From contig NZ_PVSS01000001.1 of assembly GCF_003025005.1 (NCBI RefSeq), forward strand, positions 186,001 to 250,000: 64,000 nucleotides of DNA, read 5' to 3'. The first letter of the stretch is position 1, and every line of letters begins with the position of its first letter. Position numbers and translations under genes: made by a program. Source of the DNA: Brumimicrobium mesophilum. Its GTDB lineage: Bacteria > Bacteroidota > Bacteroidia > Flavobacteriales_D > Crocinitomicaceae. The notes under the pieces were generated by a model. It did not search any database. It was not told the origin of the DNA and saw only the letters and a list, made by a program, of their open reading frames with translations. This document shows positions 51,929 through 61,385 of the stretch, piece after piece.

Positions 51929-53203
51929 CTATAACAAGTCTTGTCCAATATCTTTTCGGTAGTATGCTCCTTCAAATTCAATATTTTTAATTGTTTCGTA
52001 AGAAGTTTCAATTGCTGATTCTATATCTTTTCCAAAAGAAGTTACGGCTAAAACTCTACCTCCTGCTGTTGCAACTGCTGGTCCATCAGATGAAGTTCCT
52101 GCATGAAAAATCAAACTGTTACTCGCTGCATTTAATCCATAAATCATTTTACCTTTTTTATACTTTTCAGGATACCCACCAGAAACCATCATTACAGAAA
52201 CAGCCGAACGAGGATCAAATTCTATATCTCTTTCAGACAAGGTTTTTGTAGCCACCCCTTCAAACAAATCAACTAAATCAGATTTCAAACGAGGTAAAAT
52301 CACCTCAGTCTCAGGATCTCCCAATCTACAATTGTATTCAATAACGAAAGGCTCTCCAGAAACATTTATTATTCCGATAAAAATAAATCCATTGTATTCT
52401 AATCCATCAGCTTTTAATCCTTTCACTGTAGGAACAACAATCTGATTGTATACTTTATCTGAAAACTTTCCATCGGCAAAAGGCACAGGAGAAACAGCTC
52501 CCATTCCACCAGTATTTAATCCCGTATCTCCTTCTCCAATTCTTTTGTAATCTTTGGCTTCTGGAAATACTTTAAATCCATCACCATCCGTTAAAACAAA
52601 CGTAGACATTTCCATTCCTTTGAGAAACTCTTCTATCACTACTTTCGCTCCTGCCCCACCGAATTTATTATCTAACAACATAGAAGAAAACTCTTTTTTT
52701 GCTTCATGCAAATCTTCAAGAATTAAAACTCCTTTTCCTGCTGCTAAACCGTCTGCTTTTAAAACGTATGGTGCTTTTAAACTATCTAAGAAAGCAAAAC
52801 CTGCTTTAATTGTGTCTTTTGTAAAAGTTTTATGTTTTGCTGTTGGAATATTATGGCGATTCATAAAGTCTTTTGCAAAATCTTTACTCCCCTCCAATTG
52901 AGAAGCTTCCTTATTGGGACCAATAACTGAAACGTGAGCTATTTCCTGGTCTGCTTTAAAAAAGTCAGCTATTCCGGCTACCAATGGAGCTTCTGGCCCA
53001 ACTACTACCATATTGATTTTTTTTTCTAAAACGATTTTCTTCACCGCTTCAAAATCACATGGATCTATTGAAATATTTTCTCCGTATTCTCTAGTACCCG
53101 CATTTCCCGGGGCTATAAACAAAGAATCTAAGGTACTGCTTCTTGATAATTTCCACGCCAAAGCATGCTCTCTTCCTCCTGAACCTAAAAGTAATATTTT
53201 CAT
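51929..53203 (-). CDS. purD: PurD, phosphoribosylamine-glycine ligase
   Basis: 424 residues. Full-length GARS: N-terminal MKILLLGSGGREHALAWKL, ATP-grasp region with VLKADGLAAGKGVLIL and FLKGMEMSTFVLTDG, EAKDYKRIGEGDTGLNTGGMGAVSP, and EYNCRLGDPETEVILPRL. It catalyses the second step of de novo purine synthesis. No other pur gene is adjacent. A TAACTTTG promoter box is 18 bp upstream of the ATG. Confidence 0.97.
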   Translation of the reverse strand: MKILLLGSGGREHALAWKLSRSSTLDSLFIAPGNAGTREYGENISIDPCDFEAVKKIVLEKKINMVVVGPEAPLVAGIADFFKADQEIAHVSVIGPNKEASQLEGSKDFAKDFMNRHNIPTAKHKTFTKDTIKAGFAFLDSLKAPYVLKADGLAAGKGVLILEDLHEAKKEFSSMLLDNKFGGAGAKVVIEEFLKGMEMSTFVLTDGDGFKVFPEAKDYKRIGEGDTGLNTGGMGAVSPVPFADGKFSDKVYNQIVVPTVKGLKADGLEYNGFIFIGIINVSGEPFVIEYNCRLGDPETEVILPRLKSDLVDLFEGVATKTLSERDIEFDPRSAVSVMMVSGGYPEKYKKGKMIYGLNAASNSLIFHAGTSSDGPAVATAGGRVLAVTSFGKDIESAIETSYETIKNIEFEGAYYRKDIGQDLL

Positions 53204-53221
53204 TGTTTTTTATTTGGTGTG

Positions 53222-53229
53222 CAAAGTTA
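53222..53229 (-). promoter_or_regulatory. purD -7 element (TAACTTTG)
   Basis: Minus-strand TAACTTTG ends 18 bp before ATG 53203; exact TAnnTTTG match without a clear -33 TTTG. Confidence 0.5.
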
Positions 53230-53403
53230 ATATTTCAAGACAATACAAAAGAATAAGTTGAAAGTTTTAGCGTTAATTATTTCATAAACATTATAAAGAC
53301 ATTAAATTTGCTTTCGAAAAATTGTATTTTTACGCCTTGCTAAACGTTTTATGTTATTTACACTAAATAAAACGACTGTTAAAAACAAGAACCCCATGTT
53401 ATT

Positions 53404-54702
53404 ATGAAAAGTTTTTATACTTTGTTATTGCTTATTATTGCAACACTTTTTGCAACCTCATGTAGCCAATCAAAAAAAGTTAAAGTTGAAGATTTATCTA
53501 TTGTAGACACTACAATTATTGAGAAAGATTTACTTTTTGGTTTTGACCTAGCCAAATACGATGTAGAATTTGATACTGTTCAAAAAGGTTGGACTTGGAA
53601 TAATCTTTTTGAATCTTTTGAAGTGGATCAATATACCATTAATACGACTGCCGAAAGATTAAAAGACAGTTTGATTGGCATGAAATACATCTTAGCCGGC
53701 AAACCATTTATGGTTTTCAGACCAAAAGATAAAGAAAGCGCTACACCAACTTATTTGGTATATGAACCAGACGTATTTTCATATATTACTTTTGATTTCA
53801 ATATAGATACTGTAGGAATTCGTAAAGAAATTCGCCCTGTTGAAATACATGAAAGAATGGTGAGTGGACAAATCTCTAAGAATTCCAGTCTTTCAGTGGA
53901 ATTAGGTGAAAACTTTGATAATTATCAAATGACAGCGGCTATTTCTGACGCAATTGAAGGTGTTTATGCTTGGAGTGTTGACTTTTTCAAACTTCAAGTT
54001 GGTGATAAATTCGTTGTATATTATGATGAAAAAAGCGTGGATGGTGTTCCTTATTCAGTTGACAAAATCAAATATGTATGGTTTGAACATGCTGAAAAAG
54101 GTCTTTACGCATTCAATTTCACGGATTCAACCGGTGAAGTTTCAGGTTATTATGATGAAATGGCCAATGAAATGAAACGTCCATTCTTGATGTCGCCTCT
54201 TCAGTTTTCTAGAATCAGTTCTGCATTTAATATGAACAGACTTCACCCAATTTATAAAACAAGAAGACCACATTTAGGGACAGATTATGCTGCACCAACA
54301 GGAACTCCAATTCTTGCAACAGCTGACGGAACAGTATCTAAAGCTTCAAGAAGTCGTGGGAATGGGATTTACGTTAAATTGCGTCATAACAAAACTTACG
54401 ATACACAATATTTACACATGAGTAAAATTGCCAATGGAATTCGTGAAGGTAAACGTGTTAGGCAAGGAGATGTTATTGGTTATGTTGGATCAACGGGAGC
54501 TGCAACAGGTCCTCATGTTTGTTACCGTTTTTGGAAAAATGGTCAACAAATTAATCACCGAGCAGAAAAATTCCCAAAATCAGAACCAATGAAGGACGAA
54601 GTGAAACCAGAATATTTTGACCATATTTCACCGTTAAAAGAAAAGTTAGATGTTGAAATATTAAAACTAGCTGTGACTCCTGAATTAGAACCTGAGGTAT
54701 AA
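53404..54702 (+). CDS. M23 family peptidase, lipoprotein
   Basis: 432 residues. SPII signal, lipobox FATSC at about 16-20. C-terminal LytM/M23 domain with zinc ligands His290 and Asp294 (HLGTDYAAPTG), catalytic His338 (LHMSKI) and His371 (GPHVCYRFW). The upstream region (about 40-260) contains the OapA/LysM-like helper domain usual in this group (FKLQVGDKFVVYYDEKSVDG). It probably cleaves peptidoglycan cross-bridges in the periplasm. The DAO gene begins 12 bp later with GTG. Confidence 0.92.
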   Translation: MKSFYTLLLLIIATLFATSCSQSKKVKVEDLSIVDTTIIEKDLLFGFDLAKYDVEFDTVQKGWTWNNLFESFEVDQYTINTTAERLKDSLIGMKYILAGKPFMVFRPKDKESATPTYLVYEPDVFSYITFDFNIDTVGIRKEIRPVEIHERMVSGQISKNSSLSVELGENFDNYQMTAAISDAIEGVYAWSVDFFKLQVGDKFVVYYDEKSVDGVPYSVDKIKYVWFEHAEKGLYAFNFTDSTGEVSGYYDEMANEMKRPFLMSPLQFSRISSAFNMNRLHPIYKTRRPHLGTDYAAPTGTPILATADGTVSKASRSRGNGIYVKLRHNKTYDTQYLHMSKIANGIREGKRVRQGDVIGYVGSTGAATGPHVCYRFWKNGQQINHRAEKFPKSEPMKDEVKPEYFDHISPLKEKLDVEILKLAVTPELEPEV

Positions 54703-54714
54703 TAAAATCAAATA

Positions 54715-55773
54715 GTGAAAGTAATAATCGTTGGAGGTGGCTTATCAGGAATTTGCTTGGCTCACCAGTTCGAGAAATCAAATATTTCTTTTCGAATTAT
54801 TGATGAAGGTATAAATCACAGTTCTAAAGTAGCTGCTGGAATGATTAACCCTATGACTTTCCGTAGGATGATCAAAACATGGAAAGGCGATGATTTGATT
54901 CCTACATTATTAGAATTTTATCCAGAAATTGAAGAAAAGATTCAAAATCGCTTCTTTTTTTCCCGGGAATTACGACGTGCATACAATTCTCAGCATGAAA
55001 GAGATTTATGGATGAAGCGATTAGAAGATGAAGAATATAAAAATTACATCAATCCTCCAGAAAAATCAGAAAACACTCCAACTCATTTAAACGCACCTTT
55101 CGGAAATGGGTTTATTGACACTCCAGGCTATGTTGATGCCAAAAGATTCATGAAACACAATCATGATTACTTCATTGAAAATGGCGCTCTCGAATATTCG
55201 AAATTTGATTTTGATGCTTTAGATCACGAAGCAAAAACATACAAAAACAAAGCTTATACTCACCTCATCTTTTGTGAAGGTTATCGCGGAGAAGACAATC
55301 CATATTTTGGCTATTTACCTTTTAAAAATGCCAAAGGTGAAACACTGACTATAAAATCAGAGGTATTTAAAAAAGATGAAATCCTCAATAAAAAATGCTT
55401 CGTCTTGCCAACGGAGGACAATGATTTTAAATTGGGAGCAACTTATGCTTGGAACACAAAAGACCCTTCACCAACAGAAGAAGGCAAGCAAGAACTTTTA
55501 GAAAATTACAAGTTATTGAGTACTGCTGAATTCGAAATTATAGATCACGAAGCTGGAATTCGTCCCGCTGTTGCCGACCGTAGACCATTAATCGGCGAAC
55601 ATCCCACTAAAAAAGGATTATATATTTTTAATGGGCTCGGCGCAAAAGGATATATGATTGCACCTCATTTCGCCATTGAATTTGTAGATTTCTTGAAAGG
55701 AGAAGCGACAATTGATAAAGAAGCAGATATTCAACGATTTTATAAAAAGCACTTTAAATACAAGAAATCTTAA
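54715..55773 (+). CDS. FAD-dependent DAO-family oxidoreductase
   Basis: 352 residues from GTG 54715. Rossmann FAD motif VIIVGGGLSGICLAHQFEKS at the start, then KVAAGMINPMTFRRM, and C-terminal GIRPAVADRRPLIGEHPTKKGLYIFNGLGAKG, the FAD-binding tail of DAO proteins. Substrate not identifiable. Starts 12 bp after the M23 peptidase gene, so likely cotranscribed although not functionally linked by sequence. Confidence 0.88.
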   Translation: MKVIIVGGGLSGICLAHQFEKSNISFRIIDEGINHSSKVAAGMINPMTFRRMIKTWKGDDLIPTLLEFYPEIEEKIQNRFFFSRELRRAYNSQHERDLWMKRLEDEEYKNYINPPEKSENTPTHLNAPFGNGFIDTPGYVDAKRFMKHNHDYFIENGALEYSKFDFDALDHEAKTYKNKAYTHLIFCEGYRGEDNPYFGYLPFKNAKGETLTIKSEVFKKDEILNKKCFVLPTEDNDFKLGATYAWNTKDPSPTEEGKQELLENYKLLSTAEFEIIDHEAGIRPAVADRRPLIGEHPTKKGLYIFNGLGAKGYMIAPHFAIEFVDFLKGEATIDKEADIQRFYKKHFKYKKS

Positions 55774-55821
55774 TTTATCGAAATTAAAAATTAATTAAGG
55801 TATTATTCAATCTTAGCTTCT

Positions 55822-55829
55822 TACATTTG
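55822..55829 (+). promoter_or_regulatory. Bacteroidota -7 element (TACATTTG)
   Basis: TACATTTG matches TAnnTTTG, 28 bp before the bacilliredoxin ATG; no clear -33 TTTG. Confidence 0.4.
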
Positions 55830-55857
55830 TAAAACGAATTTTAAAAAACAAAAATAT

Positions 55858-56271
55858 ATGTATCCACCAGAATTGGTTGCTCCGATGAAGGAAGATTTAA
55901 CTTCAGTAGGATTCAAAGATTTAACATCTCCAGAAGATGTTGACAACATGATTAAAAACACAAAAGGAACTTTATTAATGGTTGTGAACAGCGTTTGTGG
56001 TTGTGCAGCTGGAAATATGCGTCCGGGAGTAAAGCATTCTTTAAAGGGGGAAGTAAAACCTGATGCAATGGCAACTGTTTTTGCTGGTGTTGATGGCGAA
56101 GCAACAAATCAAGCAAGAAATTACTTTTTACCTTATCCTCCATCATCTCCATCAGTAGCGGTTTTTAAAGATGGAAAATTAGTTCATTTCTTAGAGCGTC
56201 ACCATATTGAAGGTGTTACAGCTCAAATGATTTCGGATAATTTACAAGAAGCTTACAAAGAGTTCGCATAA
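55858..56271 (+). CDS. BrxA/BrxB-family bacilliredoxin (YphP/YqiW-like)
   Basis: 137 residues. The CGC motif NSVCGCAAGNMRPG (Cys47-Gly-Cys49) is the redox-active site of bacilliredoxins. In Bacillus these proteins remove bacillithiol from mixed disulphides; whether this organism makes bacillithiol is not visible in the window, though several Bacteroidota do. Thioredoxin-like fold, cytoplasmic. Terminator at 56341. Confidence 0.9.
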   Translation: MYPPELVAPMKEDLTSVGFKDLTSPEDVDNMIKNTKGTLLMVVNSVCGCAAGNMRPGVKHSLKGEVKPDAMATVFAGVDGEATNQARNYFLPYPPSSPSVAVFKDGKLVHFLERHHIEGVTAQMISDNLQEAYKEFA

Positions 56272-56340
56272 TTATCCTCGTTATGCTTGTTTTAAAACTA
56301 CACAAGCCGCAATAGGGCAAACTCTAATTCAAAATTACTA

Positions 56341-56374
56341 AAAAAGCAATAGGAGAAATCTTATTGCTTTTTTT
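56341..56374 (+). terminator. Rho-independent terminator
   Basis: 11-bp stem AAAAAGCAATA / TATTGCTTTTT with a 10-nt loop and further T on the plus strand, after the bacilliredoxin gene. The rest of the gap to 56652 shows no credible gene; a 61-codon minus frame there looks random. Confidence 0.88.
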
Positions 56375-56652
56375 GGTTATTCGCTTTTTGCATTTGTACG
56401 CAAAGAAAAATCAACCAGATTTAAGACAACCTAATTCCCAAAAGAGATTCCTCATAAAAATTTTATTCATCAAGTTGTATTAAAATTTTTACAAGGGATG
56501 ACAATCTAAAGGGGAGAATAATTGAAAAAAGTGAGTAAAAATAAGGAGGGCTTAGCTCATTCCATTCAGGGTTATTCATATTAGCAAGGATGTACACTAA
56601 ATATGTTTTAGAAGTTATCATGATTCTTAAATTATCTTTAATCTTCATTCTT

Positions 56653-57762
56653 CTACAAACAACTCAAAGCATACTTCTTGCCTGGCAATGACATCACAAC
56701 ACCGCGCAATTCTAGCCCCAATAAAATCCCACTCAGTATATGACCTGGTTTTTTCAACCTCACTGACAAAACATCTAAGGAGATTTTTTCAAACTCTTTA
56801 ATCGCTTTTACAATAATGGTTTCATCGCCATTTAAATCTTCAAATAAATTGGTTTGCACTATTTTATTTCTGTCTTCTTTTTCCCATTCCATCAGCCGCA
56901 CTAAATCCTTACCGCTAGAAATTAAATGTGCTTTGCTGTCTGAAATGAGATTATTGCAACCTTTCGAAAATGGACGATCAACGTTTCCCGGATAGGCGAA
57001 AACATCTCTCGCGTAATCATTGGCCAATAAAGCCGTGATTAATGAACCTCCTCGCTCCCCACTTTCAATTACTACAGTTGCATCGGTCATTCCGGCTACG
57101 ATTCTATTGCGTTGAGGAAAGTTTTCTCTATCCGGCTTTGTGTTGTGTGGAAATTCTGTGATAACCCCACAACCTTTCGTCTCCACCATTTTTTTCGCCA
57201 GTTTTGAGTGTTGATTTGGGTAAATTCTATCCAAACCATGACCTAAAACGCCAATTGTAGGAATATTATTCTCTAGGCATTTTGTATGTACATATCCATC
57301 AACTCCATAAGCCAATCCTGAAATAACTTGAACATTGTAAGGTGCAATTTCTTTAATTAATTCGTTGATCAACTGCTTCCCGTAACTTGTCATGTTTCTA
57401 GTTCCCACAATCGCAATTGTTTTCCTTGGATTAAAATCAAAATCTCCACGCTGATAAAGCAACATTGGGCTATCCGAACATTCTTTTAATCGTCTAGGAT
57501 AGTTGTTTTCTGTAAAAAAGGTGGTTTCAATAGAATTCTTCTCCACAAAATCGATAATTGATTTTGCTTCATGTAATGCTTTAGATCTATTCAAATTACG
57601 AAAACGCTCCTTTGCAAATCCAGGAATGGTAGTTTTTAAGTCAAATGAATCTTCGAATAATTTATCTTCACTGCCCAAATAGGCAAGCAAGACTTTTGCG
57701 GTTCGTGCACCAACTCCATCCAATCGGGTTAGTGCCACTTTGTGAATAAGGTGGTCTTTCAA
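56653..57762 (-). CDS. dprA: DprA, DNA-processing protein
   Basis: 369 residues. N-terminal helix-hairpin-helix-like region (LTRLDGVGARTAKVLLAYLG), the Rossmann-like DprA core with IAIVGTRNMTSYGKQL, VISGLAYGVDGYVH, FPQRNRIVAGMTDATVV and GSLITALLANDYARDVFAYPG, and a C-terminal winged-helix (DVLSVRLKKPGHILSGILLGLELRG). DprA loads RecA on single-stranded DNA in natural transformation. Complete, with no internal lesion. Confidence 0.95.
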   Translation of the reverse strand: MKDHLIHKVALTRLDGVGARTAKVLLAYLGSEDKLFEDSFDLKTTIPGFAKERFRNLNRSKALHEAKSIIDFVEKNSIETTFFTENNYPRRLKECSDSPMLLYQRGDFDFNPRKTIAIVGTRNMTSYGKQLINELIKEIAPYNVQVISGLAYGVDGYVHTKCLENNIPTIGVLGHGLDRIYPNQHSKLAKKMVETKGCGVITEFPHNTKPDRENFPQRNRIVAGMTDATVVIESGERGGSLITALLANDYARDVFAYPGNVDRPFSKGCNNLISDSKAHLISSGKDLVRLMEWEKEDRNKIVQTNLFEDLNGDETIIVKAIKEFEKISLDVLSVRLKKPGHILSGILLGLELRGVVMSLPGKKYALSCL

Positions 57763-57940
57763 ATCTTATGTTTTTAATTTAGGTATTAACTAAGATAGTG
57801 GAATTTATTCCATTAAGGAAAGTCTTTTTCAATTTTATTTGAGAATTATTCATTTTTATTACATTTAATTCCAACCCCAAATTCTATTTCACTTTATTAT
57901 TAATAATATCTTTAACCACAAAATCAAGACAAACATCCAG

Positions 57941-58660
57941 ATGAAAAAACTCGCAATTATTCCAGCAAGATATGCTTCTACAAGATTCCCAGGAAAGCCA
58001 TTAATCGATTTAGATGGAAAAACAATGATTCAACGGGTACTTGAAGGAGTTACAAACGCTAATCATTTTGACGAAGTTGTAGTTGCTACAGATCATGAAA
58101 AAATCGCGAATCACATCAAAGAAATTGGAGGAAAAGTAGTGCTTACAAAATCTTCTCATGAAAGCGGAACAGATCGCTGTGGTGAAGTAATTGAAAGTTA
58201 TCATGATTATGACATAGTAGTCAACATCCAAGGAGACGAACCATTGGTTGACGCGGAGCAATTAAGATTATTACTCGCAGCATTCGAAGATGAAAAAGTT
58301 GAAATTGCGACTTTAGGTTCTCCAAAAATTTCCAATGAAGATATCCATGATTCAAATCGTATTAAAGTCGTTATAAATCACCTTTCTGATGCTTTGTATT
58401 TCTCGAGAAGCCCAATTCCTCTTGAGCGAAATATAGAAGGATATCCCTTTCTAAAACACATCGGATTATATGGTTTTCGAACTGAAACACTTAAAAAATT
58501 AGTACAACTTCCTCCTACTTTGCTCGAAAAAACAGAAAGTTTGGAACAACTTAGGTGGATGTTTTATGGTTACAACATTAGGGTTGTTGAAACAGATATT
58601 GAAACGCCAAATATTGATACACCGGAAGATGTTGAGGTGGTGTTGAAGAGATTGAAATAA
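57941..58660 (+). CDS. kdsB: KdsB, 3-deoxy-manno-octulosonate cytidylyltransferase
   Basis: 239 residues. MKKLAIIPARYASTRFPGKPLIDLDGKTMIQRV is the CMP-Kdo synthetase N-terminus; HESGTDRCGEV, VNIQGDEPLVDAEQLR and YFSRSPIPLER are further family motifs. It activates Kdo for lipopolysaccharide inner core, so the organism makes Kdo-containing LPS. No other LPS genes adjacent. Confidence 0.96.
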   Translation: MKKLAIIPARYASTRFPGKPLIDLDGKTMIQRVLEGVTNANHFDEVVVATDHEKIANHIKEIGGKVVLTKSSHESGTDRCGEVIESYHDYDIVVNIQGDEPLVDAEQLRLLLAAFEDEKVEIATLGSPKISNEDIHDSNRIKVVINHLSDALYFSRSPIPLERNIEGYPFLKHIGLYGFRTETLKKLVQLPPTLLEKTESLEQLRWMFYGYNIRVVETDIETPNIDTPEDVEVVLKRLK

Positions 58661-58729
58661 ATTTTGTTTTTCCTTTCGATTTTTGTAACTTTTAAAATCA
58701 TATTCGGTATACACAAAATTATTAATTAG

Positions 58730-58737
58730 TATCTTTG
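58730..58737 (+). promoter_or_regulatory. Bacteroidota -7 element (TATCTTTG)
   Basis: TATCTTTG matches TAnnTTTG and ends 5 bp before ATG 58743, implying a nearly leaderless mRNA for the HU/SPOR gene. No good -33 box. Confidence 0.45.
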
Positions 58738-58742
58738 CTATT

Positions 58743-59909
58743 ATGACACATCTTGATGCCCTTCTTGGAACTTTACTTTTGCGCAATAATTGCGTTGTAA
58801 TACCTGCTTTTGGTGGGTTTGTAGCCAATCACATATCGGCAAAAGTTGATGTTAAAAATGGTTTAATTACTCCACCTAGTAAAGCTTTAAGTTTCAATAA
58901 AAACTTAAACAACAACGACGGATTAATTATCAATCATTTAGCGAATGAAAAGAAGATTTCTTTTGACGTTGCTCAAAGCATTATTTCTTTAGAGGTTCAG
59001 CAAATCAAGGCACAACTAAATGACGGAAAGCGCATTCATTTCCATAATGTTGGTTTTCTATACACAAATACCGCTGGAAAAATTGCTTTCGAGCAAGATA
59101 GATTCTTTAATCTATTGCTTTCTTCATACGGTTTAGGAAATGTTCAATTCATTAGTGAAGAGGAAGAGATTGAAGCCGTTATTCAAACACCAAGGGCTGT
59201 TAATACACAAAAGGAGCTTGCTTTTGACACACCGAATATCGTTTTAGATAAGGAAGAAGTTGAAACAGCAAAAACTGAAGAAACCAAAGAAATAGAACAT
59301 CCTGCTGTGGCTAAAAAATCTTCAGGTGGAATTCTTTTAAAAATTGTCAAATATGCAGCAGTTGCTGCTTTGGTTCCATTGGCTTTTTATAGTTTCTGGA
59401 TTCCAATGAAAACTGATGTTTTGAAATCCGGAATTATTTATAAAGACGATTTCAATCCTTTCAAAAGCAGTGAGGACATCAAATATCAAGCTACTGTAAA
59501 AAAGGAGGTCTTAACTATTGATTCTGTTCAACCACTAGCAACATTGTCATCAATTACCGATAATTTAAACTCAGCCGCTCCAGTTTTCGCTTACCCACTA
59601 GATGAAGATTTATTTATTCCTGTTTGGAGAAAGAAACAGGAGGTAAATAGCATTGAAAATTCGGAAGTAAATGAAGTTGTTACGGCCAAAAACAGTTACC
59701 ACGCTATCGTAGGTTGTTTTGGCGACCCAACAAATGCAAGCGATTTAATTTCTGATTTAAAATCAAAAGGTTTCAATGCTTACGAAGTAGATGTGAGAGG
59801 TGGATTGCACAGAATTTCTGCGGGAAACACTACCAATCGCTCTGAAATCTCATCTTTACGCGAAAAGTTAGCATCAACTAACTTGAATGTTTGGATTCTT
59901 AAAAAATAA
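58743..59909 (+). CDS. HU-CCDC81-like and SPOR domain membrane protein
   Basis: 388 residues. Residues about 5-130 match the bacterial HU-CCDC81-type domain pair (TLLLRNNCVVIPAFGGFVAN...ISFDVAQSIISLEVQQIKAQL, then GKRIHFHNVGFLYTNTAGKI). An acidic linker (about 140-190), one membrane helix (about 200-220) and a C-terminal SPOR domain (about 317-388, YHAIVGCFGDPTNASDLISDL) follow. The N-terminus is cytoplasmic and the SPOR domain periplasmic, where it binds denuded peptidoglycan at division sites. The next gene starts 23 bp later. Confidence 0.85.
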   Translation: MTHLDALLGTLLLRNNCVVIPAFGGFVANHISAKVDVKNGLITPPSKALSFNKNLNNNDGLIINHLANEKKISFDVAQSIISLEVQQIKAQLNDGKRIHFHNVGFLYTNTAGKIAFEQDRFFNLLLSSYGLGNVQFISEEEEIEAVIQTPRAVNTQKELAFDTPNIVLDKEEVETAKTEETKEIEHPAVAKKSSGGILLKIVKYAAVAALVPLAFYSFWIPMKTDVLKSGIIYKDDFNPFKSSEDIKYQATVKKEVLTIDSVQPLATLSSITDNLNSAAPVFAYPLDEDLFIPVWRKKQEVNSIENSEVNEVVTAKNSYHAIVGCFGDPTNASDLISDLKSKGFNAYEVDVRGGLHRISAGNTTNRSEISSLREKLASTNLNVWILKK

Positions 59910-59932
59910 AACCCAGTAAAATTTATATTTCT

Positions 59933-61135
59933 ATGAAAAAAATAATTCTTTCTCTTGTAGCAATTTCTGCAGGATTAATTGGCTATGCCCAAGATATTAC
60001 GAACGTTGATGGTTCATCTTACAAATTCACAGCAGTTTCTCATTTAGATGCAACTCCAGTTTTATCTCAAGGATCTACTGGAACATGTTGGAGTTTTTCG
60101 GCTTTGTCATTTTTCGAATCAGAAATGATTAGAAAAGGAGTTGAGAATCCACCAATTTTATCTCAAATGTACATTGCGCGTAAAGCATACGAAGCTAAAG
60201 CTGAAAACTACATTAGAATGGGAGGGAAAAGTAATTTTTCTCAAGGTGGTGCATTTCACGACATTCCTTATGTTTTTAAAAGATATGGAATTGTTCCAAA
60301 TGAAGCTTATGGTGGATTAAATTATGGAACAGACAGACACAATCACAGAGAAGTTTTTAGTGTTTTAAACGGTTACATGGGGGGAGTATTAGATTTTGTT
60401 AATGGTAAAGGAACAGCCCCGTTATCGAAAAACTGGAAAGCTGGTTTGAATGGGATTCTTGATGCTTATTTAGGTGAAGATCCAACAAAATTCACCTTCG
60501 AAGGAAAAGAATATACTCCAAAATCTTTTGCTGAATCGACAAAATTAAACATGGATGACTATGTTTCATTGACTTCATTCACACATTTCCCAATGCATCA
60601 AGAAGTTCAGTTAATGATTCAAGACAACTGGGCATGGGGAAAAAGCTACAACGTTTCTATGGATGAATTATTGGAGGCAACTGTTAAAGCAGTAGAAAAT
60701 GGATTTACTGTTGCATGGGCAGCTGACGTTTCTGAAAAAGGTTTCAATTTTGGGAAAGGTTTAGCAATCGTTCCTGAAGACGAAAGCACAATAAAAGTAA
60801 GAGGAAGAGATAATTCAAATTTCTCCGATGCTGGTGCAGATAAAGAATCAAATGCATTCATGACTCCGGTTAAAGAAATCACTGTTACTCCTGAAATGCG
60901 TCAAGAGGGTTATGACAATAAAACAACTACTGACGATCACGGAATGCACATAACGGGATTGTATACCGAAGCAAATGGAACACGTTATTTCTTAGTAAAG
61001 AATTCTTGGGGAACAGGAAATTATCCAGAAGGATATCTTTATGTATCTGAAAACTACTTTAAGTTGAAAACAATTAATGTTTATATGCATAAAGACGGGG
61101 TTCCGAAAAACATTTCTAAAAAAATAATGAAATAA
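59933..61135 (+). CDS. C1-family cysteine peptidase (aminopeptidase C / bleomycin-hydrolase-like), exported
   Basis: 400 residues. Signal peptide 1-19 (ends IGYAQ). Papain-fold catalytic residues: Cys52 in TGTCWSFSALSF, His339 in DDHGMHITGLY, Asn357 in VKNSWGTGNYPEGYLYV. Similarity is to bleomycin hydrolase/PepC, but the protein is exported, as in other Bacteroidota. Terminator at 61177. Possibly cotranscribed with the HU-SPOR gene (23-bp gap). Confidence 0.92.
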   Translation: MKKIILSLVAISAGLIGYAQDITNVDGSSYKFTAVSHLDATPVLSQGSTGTCWSFSALSFFESEMIRKGVENPPILSQMYIARKAYEAKAENYIRMGGKSNFSQGGAFHDIPYVFKRYGIVPNEAYGGLNYGTDRHNHREVFSVLNGYMGGVLDFVNGKGTAPLSKNWKAGLNGILDAYLGEDPTKFTFEGKEYTPKSFAESTKLNMDDYVSLTSFTHFPMHQEVQLMIQDNWAWGKSYNVSMDELLEATVKAVENGFTVAWAADVSEKGFNFGKGLAIVPEDESTIKVRGRDNSNFSDAGADKESNAFMTPVKEITVTPEMRQEGYDNKTTTDDHGMHITGLYTEANGTRYFLVKNSWGTGNYPEGYLYVSENYFKLKTINVYMHKDGVPKNISKKIMK

Positions 61136-61176
61136 CATTTTAAGACAGCAAGATTTCTGCTCTTAAAAATGATTAG

Positions 61177-61217
61177 AAAAGGGGTGAGACATTTAATGAT
61201 CTCACCCTTTTTGTTTT
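61177..61217 (+). terminator. Rho-independent terminator
   Basis: Stem GGGTGAGA (61182-61189) / TCTCACCC (61200-61207) extended by AAAAG/TTTTT pairing, followed by TTTTTGTTTTT, 40 bp after the C1 peptidase stop. Confidence 0.9.
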
Positions 61218-61385
61218 TAAGATTTCTATTTTTCTCCTATTCTATAAGAATGATTAAACTCCATATTGATAATTTGGTATTTAATCAACTTGAGATTTCA
61301 TCTTAAATTATAATTGCCACGAAGATAACTACGAGAAAATATTTTAAATTCGCAGGATATTATTTAATAAATTCGAATATTCAAC

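Noticed and set aside
56463-56648. 61-codon minus-strand frame upstream of dprA in the terminator-containing gap
   Set aside because: No promoter, no recognisable motif; composition like random AT-rich translation.
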